Shown: positions 8,902 through 17,359 of the stretch, one piece after another
Position numbering within the stretch: the first letter of the stretch is position 1
Layout of the letters: the number at the start of each line of letters is the position of its first letter
Assembly: GCA_963737285.1 (NCBI GenBank)
Contig: CAVTRT010000003.1
Location: 4,278,001-4,342,000, forward strand
From: Trebonia sp963737285
GTDB lineage: Bacteria; Actinomycetota; Actinomycetes; Streptosporangiales; Streptosporangiaceae
Length of the DNA stretch: 64,000 nt
Reading direction: 5' to 3'
Translations under genes and position numbers: made by a program
Notes under the pieces: model-generated
What the model was told of the DNA's origin: nothing
Databases searched by the model: none
The model's input: only the letters and a program-made list of their open reading frames with translations

Positions 8902-10188
8902 CTAACGTAGCGGTCGCAGGACGTCGGTGCCGACCCAGCCGCGCAGCGGCTCGGGCACCACGACGGATCCGTCAGGGCGCTGGTTCTGCTCGACGATCGC
9001 GGGCAGCAGGCGGCTGGTGGCCAGGCCCGACGCGTTCAGGGTGTGAATGTAGGCGGTGGGCTTGCCCTGGCCCTGCCGGTAGCGGATGTTCGCCCGGCGG
9101 GCCTGGTAGTCCCCGGCCCACGACGCGGAAGAGACCTCCTTGTAGATCCCCAGGCTCGGGAGCCACACCTCGATGTCGTAGGTCAGCCTCATGCTGGCGC
9201 TGGCGTCCCGCGTGCCGAGCAGCGATGTCTGGTAGTGCAGGCCCAGCTTCTCCATCAGCATCTGGGCGCGCCCGACGAGCTCGGCGTGCGCGCTCTCGGC
9301 GTCGCCCGGCGTGCAGAACTGGAACATCTCCACCTTGTTGAACTGGTGGCCGCGGATGGTCCCGCGCTCCTCGCTACGGTAGCTGCCGGCCTCACGCCGG
9401 TAGCATGGCGTGTAGGCGAACGCCTTGATCGGCAGCGACTCGGCCGGGAGGATCTCGTCCCTGTAGACGTTGAGGATCGCTGTCTCGGCGGTGGGCAGCA
9501 GGAAGGACTTGCGGCCGCTGTCGGAGTCCTCCGCGATGTGGTAAACGTCCTCGTGGAACTTCGGGAACTGCCCGGCGGCGTAGCCGTTCTCCTCGGTCAG
9601 CATGTGCGGCGGCAGCATGAACGTGTACCCGGCCGCGTAGTGCTCGCGGTTGAAGAAGTCGAGCAGCGCCCACTCAAGCGCGGCCCCCTGCCCGGTGTAG
9701 ATCCAGTAGCCGCTGCCACCGAGCTTGGTGCCCCGCTGGTAGTCGATCAGCCCGAGCCGGGTGCACAGTTCCACGTGGTCAAGTGGCTTGTCGCCCAGCT
9801 CTGGCTTGCTCCCCCAGGTGCGGACGACCTGGTTGACTTCCTTGCCGCCGATCGGGGCCCGGTCGTCTGGCACGTTGGGCAGCTCGCTGAGCAGCCGGTG
9901 CAAGGTGGCTTCCGCCTCCGCCTGAGCCGCCTTCATCTCGGCGATCTGGTCACCGAACTTCGCCGTCCGCTGCTGCGCGGCACTGGTGTCGGCTCCGGAG
10001 GCCTTCAGCTTGCCGATCTCCTTGCTGGCTCGGTTGCGCTCAGCCTGCGCCGACTCGACCTCGGCCACCAGCTTGCGCCGCAGCGCGTCGGCCTCCAGCA
10101 GGGGCGCGAGGTCAACATCGTCGACGCGCTTGAGCAGGGCCGCCCGCACGGATTCGGGATCAGACCTGATCAGTTCAATGTCAAGCAT
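8902..10188 (-). CDS. serS: Seryl-tRNA synthetase
   Basis: Class II synthetase that charges tRNA-Ser (and tRNA-Sec where present). The N-terminal MLDIELIRSDPE and the long antiparallel coiled-coil arm (about residues 30-105) bind the tRNA variable arm. The catalytic core has motif 2 around CYRREAGSYRSEERGT and FNKVEMF, and motif 3 around SGLATSRLLPAIVEQNQ. At 428 residues it has the usual length. I used the ATG at 10188 instead of an upstream in-frame start, because homologues begin MLD. Confidence 0.97.
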   Translation of the reverse strand: MLDIELIRSDPESVRAALLKRVDDVDLAPLLEADALRRKLVAEVESAQAERNRASKEIGKLKASGADTSAAQQRTAKFGDQIAEMKAAQAEAEATLHRLLSELPNVPDDRAPIGGKEVNQVVRTWGSKPELGDKPLDHVELCTRLGLIDYQRGTKLGGSGYWIYTGQGAALEWALLDFFNREHYAAGYTFMLPPHMLTEENGYAAGQFPKFHEDVYHIAEDSDSGRKSFLLPTAETAILNVYRDEILPAESLPIKAFAYTPCYRREAGSYRSEERGTIRGHQFNKVEMFQFCTPGDAESAHAELVGRAQMLMEKLGLHYQTSLLGTRDASASMRLTYDIEVWLPSLGIYKEVSSASWAGDYQARRANIRYRQGQGKPTAYIHTLNASGLATSRLLPAIVEQNQRPDGSVVVPEPLRGWVGTDVLRPLR

Positions 10189-10400
10189 CCGTAGCCTCTT
10201 CGAAAGCAGTGGAAGGTGGCAGGCTGCCAGAGACCGCCAGGCACAGAACCTGCGAGACAAGCCTACCGGTCACTGCTCACCGCGGCGCAGCTCCGGGTGG
10301 GCTGGCGAGCGAGGCAAGGCGCCACCTCCAGCGCGGCAAGACGCCACCTCCAGCGGCCGGAGGCTGCACGCACCCGCCAAATCGTCGTACGCTGCCACTC

Positions 10401-11611
10401 GTGGAATTCACAGCTGAGCGTGTCGCCGAGATCGCTGGGCGCCCGGCCGCCAAGCTGACCCGGCGCGATGTCGCACTGGCCCTGCTGCGCTTGCCGGCAG
10501 CCGACGTCCTCACGTCGCTGCCAACGCTGCGCCGGGGCATGGTGGCGGCGGAAAACCCGATGTCCGTTCCGTTCTGGGATTCCGCTGAGGCGATCTTGGC
10601 GAAGATCACCGATCGGGAGGCGACGCTCGAGGACATGCGCGTCTGGCTGGAGGCGACGGGGACGAGCCCACCCGGGTCATCGGGCTGCACGAGTGGGAGA
10701 AGCCCGCCCAGCGCAGCCCGCTGCAGGAGGAGATGCACACCCGGCTGGTCCACTACCTGGAGGACCTGGTGGCGGACGGCGAGATCGACCCCGACAAGCT
10801 GGCCCTAGGGATTGCCGAGGCCAGGAAGGACTACGTGGCGCTGCAGGAGCGGTGGATGATGACCCCGCTCATGGACGGCAGGGTCCCGATGTCCGTCCTG
10901 CTCGACGAGCAGGACGAGCAGCTTTTCGCCGACTGGGCGGCTACCGCCGCCGTGGCCCTGGAGTCGCTGGACGAACTGCTGGACTCGGCCGCCCCGCGGC
11001 CAGTGCCGGCGGGCGAGCTGGCCGCGGCCGCCGCCCGGCTGCGCGGCTACATCGCCGGGCCAGGCTGGCCCGGGCAGATGCTGGTCGCGTTCAGCGGCCT
11101 CAGCGACCAGACCCTGCCCGCGGATGACCAGGAGATGTGGCTCACCCTCGCGGCCTCGGTCGCCTCCCCGCAGGGCGACCCCATGTCAGCGGAGGACAAG
11201 GAGTTTGCCCGTGCCATGGAGTGGGCTGGCGATGAGGACGACGCCGACGGCGACGACGAGCCCGACGAGCTTTCGGCGGCGATGGCCGCCGTCTGCGCGC
11301 TTGAGCACTTCGACTGGCTCGCGGTGATGGACGCCCTGGTCAGCGGCGGGCCGGGCACCGCCGCGTCAGCGGCGGACCTGGCACGCTACGTCCGCGACTA
11401 CGATCCGCCGCAGGCAACGTCGGACACCGATATCGGCGCCTACGCGAACATGGCCGACGAAGACTATGACGACCTGTCCATCGAGGGACTGTTCTTGCAC
11501 ATCACGGCGATGTGGAGCGTCCTGGGCGCGATCGACTCCGACGACCGGCTGACCGCCCTCGGCTGGTGGGGCCTGCCGGAGGCCATGCGCCGCGCCTGGT
11601 CGGAGGGCTAG
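10401..11611 (+). CDS. Acidic protein of unknown function, one frameshift
   Basis: The N-terminal frame starts at GTG 10401 (VEFTAERVAEIAG). It continues in a second frame as DEPTRVIGLHEWEK and runs to the stop at 11611, giving about 403 residues. The break falls in the GGGG run at 10658-10661; one extra G restores the frame. The protein is soluble, Asp/Glu-rich (a run of acidic residues near residue 275) and Trp-containing, with no signal peptide, membrane segment or catalytic motif that I recognise. It is divergent from serS and convergent with the small membrane protein downstream. I do not recognise the family. Confidence 0.6.
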
Positions 11612-11625
11612 GCGTCCAAAGCCGG

Positions 11626-11925
11626 CTAGGCGTCCAGCGCTGGCTTGGCGTCCGCCGTCGGCTTGGCGTCCTGCCGCAGGAGGACCTCGCCGACGACCGC
11701 GGCCGGCGCGCCATCGGTGGACTCGAGGTCATCAAGCGACAGCAGGTCCTCCTCCGGCTTCGGGCCGATCTTGCGGAACTGCTTGTTCATCGACTTGAAC
11801 AGGAACACGAGCGCAAGGCCCAGGGCTGCCACGACGAGGAAGCCGAGCAGGCCCGGTTCCACGTCGTTGACAGTCTGCGTGCTGTTTTGGGTGCTGCTGG
11901 CGACGGCAGCGATGGTGCGGAGCAT
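11626..11925 (-). CDS. Small single-pass membrane protein downstream of mca
   Basis: The 99-residue protein has a short extracytoplasmic N-terminus, one membrane helix at about residues 24-44 (GLLGFLVVAALGLALVFLF), and a cytoplasmic tail with a basic stretch (KSMNKQFRKIG). An acidic Ala-rich end carries a repeated DAKP. Its ATG overlaps the mca stop by one base (TGATG), so it is translated with mca. Mycobacteria also have a small membrane protein directly downstream of mca, which supports this as a real gene. Function is unknown. Confidence 0.8.
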   Translation of the reverse strand: MLRTIAAVASSTQNSTQTVNDVEPGLLGFLVVAALGLALVFLFKSMNKQFRKIGPKPEEDLLSLDDLESTDGAPAAVVGEVLLRQDAKPTADAKPALDA

Positions 11926-12836
11926 CAGAGTGTCACACTCTCCCGAATACCGGCGAAGAGGTCGTCTTCCGGCAGTTCGGTGTCCACCAGCGACCTGGCT
12001 AGATGATAGTCCTCGGTCGGCCAGGCGGTGCGCTGGACGTCCACCGGGCAGGCGAACCAGGAGCTCTCCGGCGCGATCTGGGTGGCGTGCGCGAGGAGGG
12101 CCTGGTCACGGACCTCAAGGTAGTCGCCGACCTGGACGCGCGTGGTGATGTCGAGGTTCCGCCAGCCTGCCTCGGCGCGCCTGCGGGCCCGCTCCTCCCA
12201 TTCCTCGAAGATCTTCGTGTACGGGGACTCCAGGTCCCGCCGCAGCATCTCCTCGTGCAGCGCGACGTACTTAGCCTGGTGGAAGGTCAGGTGGTAGTAC
12301 ATCTTGAGCGGCTGCCATGGCTCGCCGCCAACGCCGGGGTACCGGTCCGGGTCGGCCGCCGCCTCGAACGCCACCACCGAGACGTCGTGCGTCTTGATGT
12401 GGTCCGGGTGCGGGTAGCCGCCACTCTCGTCGTAGGTCAGCATCACGTGCGGCCGGAACTCGCGGACCGCCCGCACCAGGGGCGCCGCCGCCTCCTGCAT
12501 CGGGACAAGGGCGAAGCAGCCCTCCGGCAGCGGCGGCTTGGGATCGCCCTCGGGCAGGCCTGAGTCCACGAAGCCCATGAACGCCTGCCGCACGCCCAGG
12601 ATCTCGCGGGCGCGGTCCATCTCCTGACGGCGGACAGCGGCCAGGTTGGCGCGCACCTCCGGCCGCTCCATCGCCTTGTTGAGGATGTCGCCGCGCTCGC
12701 CGCCGGTCATCGTGCAGACGAGGACCTCGACGCCCTCACGCGCGTACCGGGCCATCGTCGCGGCGCCCTTGCTTGACTCGTCATCCGGGTGCGCATGCAC
12801 GGCCATCAGCCGGAGTGGCGTCTCCTGTCGTGACAA
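11925..12836 (-). CDS. mca: Mycothiol S-conjugate amidase
   Basis: Mca is a Zn-dependent amidase that cleaves mycothiol S-conjugates so that toxins leave the cell as mercapturic acids. The zinc site appears as AHPDDES near the N-terminus and HPDH further on, with the family segments CTMTGGERGD and LTYDESGGYPHPDH. It is about 303 residues from a TTG at 12836, which has GAGAGGAG about seven bases upstream; the frame also extends to 12890. It is divergent from greA and overlaps the small membrane gene downstream. Its presence implies that the host makes mycothiol. Confidence 0.93.
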   Translation of the reverse strand: MSRQETPLRLMAVHAHPDDESSKGAATMARYAREGVEVLVCTMTGGERGDILNKAMERPEVRANLAAVRRQEMDRAREILGVRQAFMGFVDSGLPEGDPKPPLPEGCFALVPMQEAAAPLVRAVREFRPHVMLTYDESGGYPHPDHIKTHDVSVVAFEAAADPDRYPGVGGEPWQPLKMYYHLTFHQAKYVALHEEMLRRDLESPYTKIFEEWEERARRRAEAGWRNLDITTRVQVGDYLEVRDQALLAHATQIAPESSWFACPVDVQRTAWPTEDYHLARSLVDTELPEDDLFAGIRESVTL

Positions 12837-13106
12837 CGTGTTCTCCTCTCGATTTCCCTGTGCAGGAACGACTAGGCGGTTTGAGGGCATTCCCGAGTGG
12901 AAAAGCTCACCCGGACACGATGGGACGCCACGCCGCTATCCCGGTGGCAGTTGACTTGGACGCGGCAGTGGCGGACCCTTGTTAGCCTCAAAAGATTACC
13001 CCCGGAGACCGGCTGGCTCCCCGGCGAGAGGATCGCAAGTCCTTGCGCCCGGCCTGCCAGCCCGCAGCTGGCCGCGAGGCGGCCAGCGAAGTACTGAGGA
13101 GAACCC

Positions 13107-13607
13107 GTGACCGAGACGCGCGAAGAAGGCGTCACCTGGCTGACCCAGGAGGCGTACGACCGGCTTAAGGCAGAGCTGGACTATCTCTCCGGCCCGGGAC
13201 GCATCGATATCGCGAAGAAGATCGAGGCGGCCCGCGAAGAGGGAGACCTGCGCGAAAACGGCGGTTACCACGCGGCAAAGGACGAGCAGGGCCAGCGGGA
13301 GGGCCGCATCCTCCAGCTGCAGCACATCCTGGAGAACGCGCGCGTAGGCGAGCCGCCACGCACCGATGGCGTCGTCGGCCCCGGCATGACCGTAACGGTC
13401 CGTTTCACCGGAGACGACGAGGAAGTGACGTTCCTGCTCGCCTCGCGCGAGGAAAGTGGCGCCCCTATCGACGTGTACTCGCCGAAGTCGCCCCTTGGCT
13501 CGGCGATCAGCGGCAAGAAGATCGGCGAGACGGCCAGCTACACGCTGCCCAACGGGCGGTCGGCCTCCGTCGAGATCGTCGAGGCCGTGCCCTACCACGG
13601 GGCCTGA
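13107..13607 (+). CDS. greA: Transcription elongation factor GreA
   Basis: GreA enters the RNA polymerase secondary channel and stimulates cleavage of backtracked RNA. The N-terminal coiled coil carries the acidic tip segment EEGDLRENGGYHAAKDEQG with the conserved Asp and Glu. The C-terminal FKBP-like domain ends in PNGRSASVEIVEAVPY. The 166-residue length is normal. The GTG start is preceded by GAGGAGAACCC. The 270-base spacer to mca holds the divergent promoters but no other gene that I can see. Confidence 0.96.
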   Translation: MTETREEGVTWLTQEAYDRLKAELDYLSGPGRIDIAKKIEAAREEGDLRENGGYHAAKDEQGQREGRILQLQHILENARVGEPPRTDGVVGPGMTVTVRFTGDDEEVTFLLASREESGAPIDVYSPKSPLGSAISGKKIGETASYTLPNGRSASVEIVEAVPYHGA

Positions 13608-13617
13608 TAGCGCCGCG

Positions 13618-13656
13618 GCGCCCGACGGAACGTTTCCGTCGGGCGCCGGCGTTTTC
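13618..13656 (+). terminator. Intrinsic terminator of greA
   Basis: A 14-base perfect stem (GGCGCCCGACGGAA and its complement) with a 3-base loop is followed within a few bases by TTTT at 13653-13656. It starts ten bases past the greA stop. This is the clearest Rho-independent terminator in the window, and it may also serve the convergent MFS gene. Confidence 0.9.
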
Positions 13657-13688
13657 TGTCCTGATCGGGACAGCCCCCGGTAGGGGCG

Positions 13689-15296
13689 CTAGGCGATCAG
13701 CTCCGGCTCGGGAGCCGTCTTCTCCTCGCCCGACGAGCGGCCGCGCAGCGGCACTTCCTTGATGAACAGGGCGAACACGAAGACGAGCAGGCCCGCGGGT
13801 ATGCCCCAGATGAACACGCTCTCCACACCGTGGGCGATCCCGGCGAACACCACCTCGCGCGCCGCCGGCTTCAGCCCGTCCACCTGCGCCGGGTCAAACG
13901 AGCTGCCGGAGATCTGGAGCCCGGCGGCGGCGTGCGCGCTCACCGCCGCGGCCAGCTTGCGGGCGAACAGCGCGCCGAACGCCGCCGCGCCCAGCGAGCC
14001 GCCGATCTGCTGGAAGAACATCCGGGCGCTGCTGGCCACGCCCATGTCCCTCAGCTCCACGGAGTTTTGCGAGATGAGCGAGACCAGCTGCATCATCAGG
14101 CCCATGCCGAGGCCGAGGACGAGCATGTCGAGCGCGGAGTCCGTGCGCGTGGTGTGGACGCCGACCCGGCTCAGCAGCAACATGCCGGCCGCCATGATCG
14201 GCCCGCCGATGATCGGGAGCAGCTTGTACTTGCCGGTCTTGGACACGAGCTGGCCGGCGACGATCGAGGTGACCATCGAGCCGAGCATCATCGGCGTCAG
14301 CAGCAGCCCGCTGACGGTCGGGCTGGCGGCCTGGACGGTCTGCTGGTACAGCGGGATGAACGTCAGCACGCCGAACAGGCCGAGGCCGAGGAAGAACGTC
14401 ATCGACATCGAGAGCGTGAAGTTGCGGATCTTGAAGACGTGCAGCGGCAGCATCGGCTCAGCGGCCCGCTGCTCGACCAGGATGAATCCGGCGATCGCCA
14501 AGATGGCGATCGCGACCATGCCCAGAACCTGCCACGATCCCCAGGTGTACTCGGTGCCGCCCCAGGTGGCGACGAGGATGACCGCGGTCGCCACGACGCC
14601 GAGCAAGATGCCGCCCGTGTAGTCGACGCGGTGCTCCACCCGCCGCTTGGGCAGGTTCATCACGAAGATCAGGTACAGCAGCGCGGCGCCGCCGACCGGC
14701 AGGTTGATGTAGAAGATCCACCGCCACGAGATCGCCTCGGTGATGTAGCCGCCGAGCAGCGGGCCGCCGATCGTGGCGAGCATCATCACGGCCATGAAGT
14801 AGCTCATGTACTTGCCGCGCTCGCGGGGCGGCACGATCTCGCCCAGCGTCGCCATGGCCCCCACCATCAGGCCGCCCGCGCCCAGGCCCTGCAGCGCGCG
14901 GAAGGTGATCAGCTCTGCCATCGACTGGGACAGCCCGGACAGCGCGGAGCCGACCAGGAACAAGGCGATGGAGAAGATGAAGAGCTTCTTGCGCCCGTAC
15001 ATGTCGCCGAGCTTGCCGTAGAAGGGCGTGGTGACCGTGGACGCCAACGTGTAGGCGGTGACCACCCACGACAGATGCGAGACCCCGCCCAGGTCGCCCA
15101 CGATCCGGGGCAGCGCGGTGCCGACGATGAGCTGGTCAAGCATGGCCAGCATCATGGCCAGCAGCAGGCCCGGAAGGATGATCATGATCTGCCGGTGGCT
15201 CAGGTAGGGCGAACCGCCCGCCTGCCCGCCGTCCAGGACTGGCGTGCCCCCGCCGTCTCCAGCGCCGGCCCCAGTGGCCGCGCTTACCTCGCTCAC
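13689..15296 (-). CDS. MFS drug-resistance transporter, DHA2 (EmrB/QacA) type with 14 helices
   Basis: A proton-driven multidrug exporter in the cytoplasmic membrane. The 535-residue protein has about 14 hydrophobic segments after a Gly-rich N-terminal tail. It contains the DHA2 features: LAMLDQLIVGTALPRIVGDL in helix 1, and loop motif GKLGDMYGRKKLF between helices 2 and 3. It ends with a basic tail. It is divergent from a TetR-family gene, and two matching operator-like sites lie between them, so repression relieved by a transported ligand is likely. Substrates cannot be deduced. Confidence 0.93.
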   Translation of the reverse strand: MSEVSAATGAGAGDGGGTPVLDGGQAGGSPYLSHRQIMIILPGLLLAMMLAMLDQLIVGTALPRIVGDLGGVSHLSWVVTAYTLASTVTTPFYGKLGDMYGRKKLFIFSIALFLVGSALSGLSQSMAELITFRALQGLGAGGLMVGAMATLGEIVPPRERGKYMSYFMAVMMLATIGGPLLGGYITEAISWRWIFYINLPVGGAALLYLIFVMNLPKRRVEHRVDYTGGILLGVVATAVILVATWGGTEYTWGSWQVLGMVAIAILAIAGFILVEQRAAEPMLPLHVFKIRNFTLSMSMTFFLGLGLFGVLTFIPLYQQTVQAASPTVSGLLLTPMMLGSMVTSIVAGQLVSKTGKYKLLPIIGGPIMAAGMLLLSRVGVHTTRTDSALDMLVLGLGMGLMMQLVSLISQNSVELRDMGVASSARMFFQQIGGSLGAAAFGALFARKLAAAVSAHAAAGLQISGSSFDPAQVDGLKPAAREVVFAGIAHGVESVFIWGIPAGLLVFVFALFIKEVPLRGRSSGEEKTAPEPELIA

Positions 15297-15351
15297 GCTT
15301 GACTCCCCTTCTCACGCCTAGCATCGACAAATGCCTAGTATGGGACAAAAC

Positions 15352-15374
15352 TTACTTGCCGCCCGGCTAGTTTA
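15352..15374 (+). promoter_or_regulatory. Candidate TetR operator, copy 1
   Basis: This site begins TTACTTGCCGCCCGG and agrees at 16 of the first 20 bases with the reverse complement of the site at 15398-15420. The two lie in opposite orientation in the 145-base spacer between the MFS and TetR genes. A repeated imperfect palindrome in such a spacer is the usual arrangement for autoregulation. Confidence 0.65.
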
Positions 15375-15397
15375 TCTTCCATCGAAAAGGTATGCTC

Positions 15398-15420
15398 CGT
15401 ACTTACCGGTCGTCAAGTAA
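15398..15420 (-). promoter_or_regulatory. Candidate TetR operator, copy 2
   Basis: On the minus strand it begins TTACTTGACGACCGG. On the plus strand it is an inverted repeat, with TACTT and AAGTA arms around about ten bases. It lies 22 bases before the TetR start codon, so a bound regulator would block its own transcription. Confidence 0.65.
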
Positions 15421-15441
15421 AATCCTCGCCAACACGGTGCG

Positions 15442-16062
15442 ATGAGTACGAAGCAACGCGGAGGGCAGCCCAAGAGCATGGACGCGGAGGTTCCCCCAGG
15501 CGGTCACGGAGGCAGGCGCGGCGACACCCGCGCCCGCATCCAGCGCGTCGCGCTGGAACTGTTCGCCGAGCAGGGCTATGAGCGGACGTCGCTGCGCGAG
15601 ATCGCCGAGCGCCTCAGCGTCACCAAGGCCGCGCTGTACTACCACTTCAAGTCCAAGGAAGACATCGTCCGCAGCTTCACCGAGGACCACTTCGCCCGGC
15701 TCGACGCGCTGATCGCCTGGGCGCAGGAGCAGCCGCCTGGACCCGCCACAGGGCGTGAGATCCTGGACCGCTACGTCGCGGTCCTGACTGACGGCAGCGA
15801 TGTCTTCCGGTTCCTGGAGCAGAACCAGGCCACGCTGCACAGCCACGACTCAGGCAAGCACCGCTTCGAGCAGTTCCGTCCCCGGATCGATAGCCTGGTC
15901 GAGCTCATCGCCGGGTCGGACGCCAGCGTCCGGACGCAGGTCCGGACAGCCATGGCCCTGTTCTCCACCAGTGCGTGCTTCGTGTACTTCCGCGGCAAGG
16001 ACGACCTCGATCCCGACGAGCTCCGCAAGATCGTGCTAGAGATCGCCGACGACCTCATCTAG
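15442..16062 (+). CDS. TetR/AcrR-family transcriptional regulator
   Basis: The 206-residue protein has a flexible N-terminal tail, then a TetR DNA-binding domain at about residues 28-75 (RIQRVALELFAEQGYERTSLREIAERL, then VTKAALYYHFKSKEDI). A helical ligand-binding domain completes it. It probably represses the divergent DHA2 exporter and itself through the two operator-like sites. The gene runs into the convergent ilvA, and the two stops overlap by four bases. Confidence 0.9.
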   Translation: MSTKQRGGQPKSMDAEVPPGGHGGRRGDTRARIQRVALELFAEQGYERTSLREIAERLSVTKAALYYHFKSKEDIVRSFTEDHFARLDALIAWAQEQPPGPATGREILDRYVAVLTDGSDVFRFLEQNQATLHSHDSGKHRFEQFRPRIDSLVELIAGSDASVRTQVRTAMALFSTSACFVYFRGKDDLDPDELRKIVLEIADDLI

Positions 16063-17237
16063 AAGGATATTGCGTAACCCGCCGCACGCAGCCCCGCCTT
16101 GACGTCCTCGCAGTGCTCAGGACCGCGGGTCTCGACCTGCAGCATCACCTCGACCTCGTCGACGAGCAGGCCAGGGGCGAGCCGCTCGTGGTTCACCGCC
16201 AAGACGTTGGCTCCCAGGTTCGCGACGTCGCTAAGCAGACCAGCCAGTGACCCCGGCTGGTCAGGCAGCCGGCCCCGGAACGCCAGGTAGCGGCCGGCCG
16301 CGGCCAGCCCGTGCCGCAGCAGCTTCGACAGCAGCAGCGGGTCGATATTTCCGCCGGACAGCACGACGACGACCGGCGGCTCGAACTCGGTCGGGTGCTC
16401 AAGCAGGGCGGCCACCGCGGCCGCGCCGGCCGCCTCGACTACCTGCTTGGCCCGCTCCAGGCACAGCAGCAGTGCCCGGGACAGCCCCGCCTCGGTCACC
16501 TCGATCATTCGGTCCACGTAGGCGGCGAGGATCGCGGCGGGGATGTCGCCGATGCTAGCGACCGCGATGCCGTCGGCCAGCGTGGTGTGCGCCCGGACCG
16601 CTGACGCCTCGGCCTGCACGCCCACGATGCTTACCAGGGGGTCCAGGCTCTGGACCGCGACGGCGATGCCCGCCGCGAGCCCGCCCCCGCCGACCGGCAC
16701 GAGGATGGTCTTGACCTGCTGGCACTGCTCGATGATCTCAAAGCCCAAGGTGCCTTGCCCCGCGACGATGTCGGGGTGGTCGTACGGGTGGATGAAGACC
16801 GCGCCGGTCCGCTCGGCGATCCGCAGCGCTTCTTCTAGCGCGTCCTCCACCGAGGCGCCGTGCAAGGTCACGTCCGCCCCGTAGGCCTTCGTCGCCTGGA
16901 TCTTCGGCAGCGGGGCACGCTCGGGCATGACCACGGTCGCGGTCGTCCCCAGCATCGAGGCGGCCAGCGCCACGCCCTGCGCGTGGTTGCCCGCACTGGC
17001 CGCGACAACGCCCCTGGCCCTGTCAGCGTCCGACAGCCGCGCGATCCGGACGTACGCGCCACGCATCTTGAACGACCCGGTCCGCTGCAGGTTCTCCGCC
17101 TTCAGGTACACCGGCCCGCCGACCATCTCGGACAGCACTCGCGAGTACAGCACCGGTGTTGGCGAGATCACGTCGCGAAGCGTCTCGCGGGCCGCGAGCA
17201 CGTCGTCGGAAGTCACTACCAGAGGAATCGTCGTCAC
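16059..17237 (-). CDS. ilvA: Threonine ammonia-lyase (threonine dehydratase) with ACT-like C-terminus
   Basis: A PLP enzyme that converts L-threonine to 2-oxobutanoate and ammonia, the first step to isoleucine. PLP Lys lies in GSFKMRGA, the substrate loop is SAGNHAQG and the phosphate loop is VGGGGLAAG. The C-terminal about 80 residues (LPDQPGSLAGLLSDVA onward) look like one ACT-type regulatory domain, as in the shorter actinobacterial enzymes. I chose the GTG at 17237; the frame continues upstream to 17369 but overlaps the divergent AAA gene. Confidence 0.92.
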   Translation of the reverse strand: MTTIPLVVTSDDVLAARETLRDVISPTPVLYSRVLSEMVGGPVYLKAENLQRTGSFKMRGAYVRIARLSDADRARGVVAASAGNHAQGVALAASMLGTTATVVMPERAPLPKIQATKAYGADVTLHGASVEDALEEALRIAERTGAVFIHPYDHPDIVAGQGTLGFEIIEQCQQVKTILVPVGGGGLAAGIAVAVQSLDPLVSIVGVQAEASAVRAHTTLADGIAVASIGDIPAAILAAYVDRMIEVTEAGLSRALLLCLERAKQVVEAAGAAAVAALLEHPTEFEPPVVVVLSGGNIDPLLLSKLLRHGLAAAGRYLAFRGRLPDQPGSLAGLLSDVANLGANVLAVNHERLAPGLLVDEVEVMLQVETRGPEHCEDVKAGLRAAGYAISF

Positions 17238-17359
17238 GGCTAGACAGTAGGCTCCGAGTGCTTCGAACCCAAACTCAAGCCTGATCTGGCGGGAACGCCT
17301 AGTGGCCTTTCGGGAACCCGCAGATGCGAAGATGCCAGTTCGCGACATACTGTCGAAGG

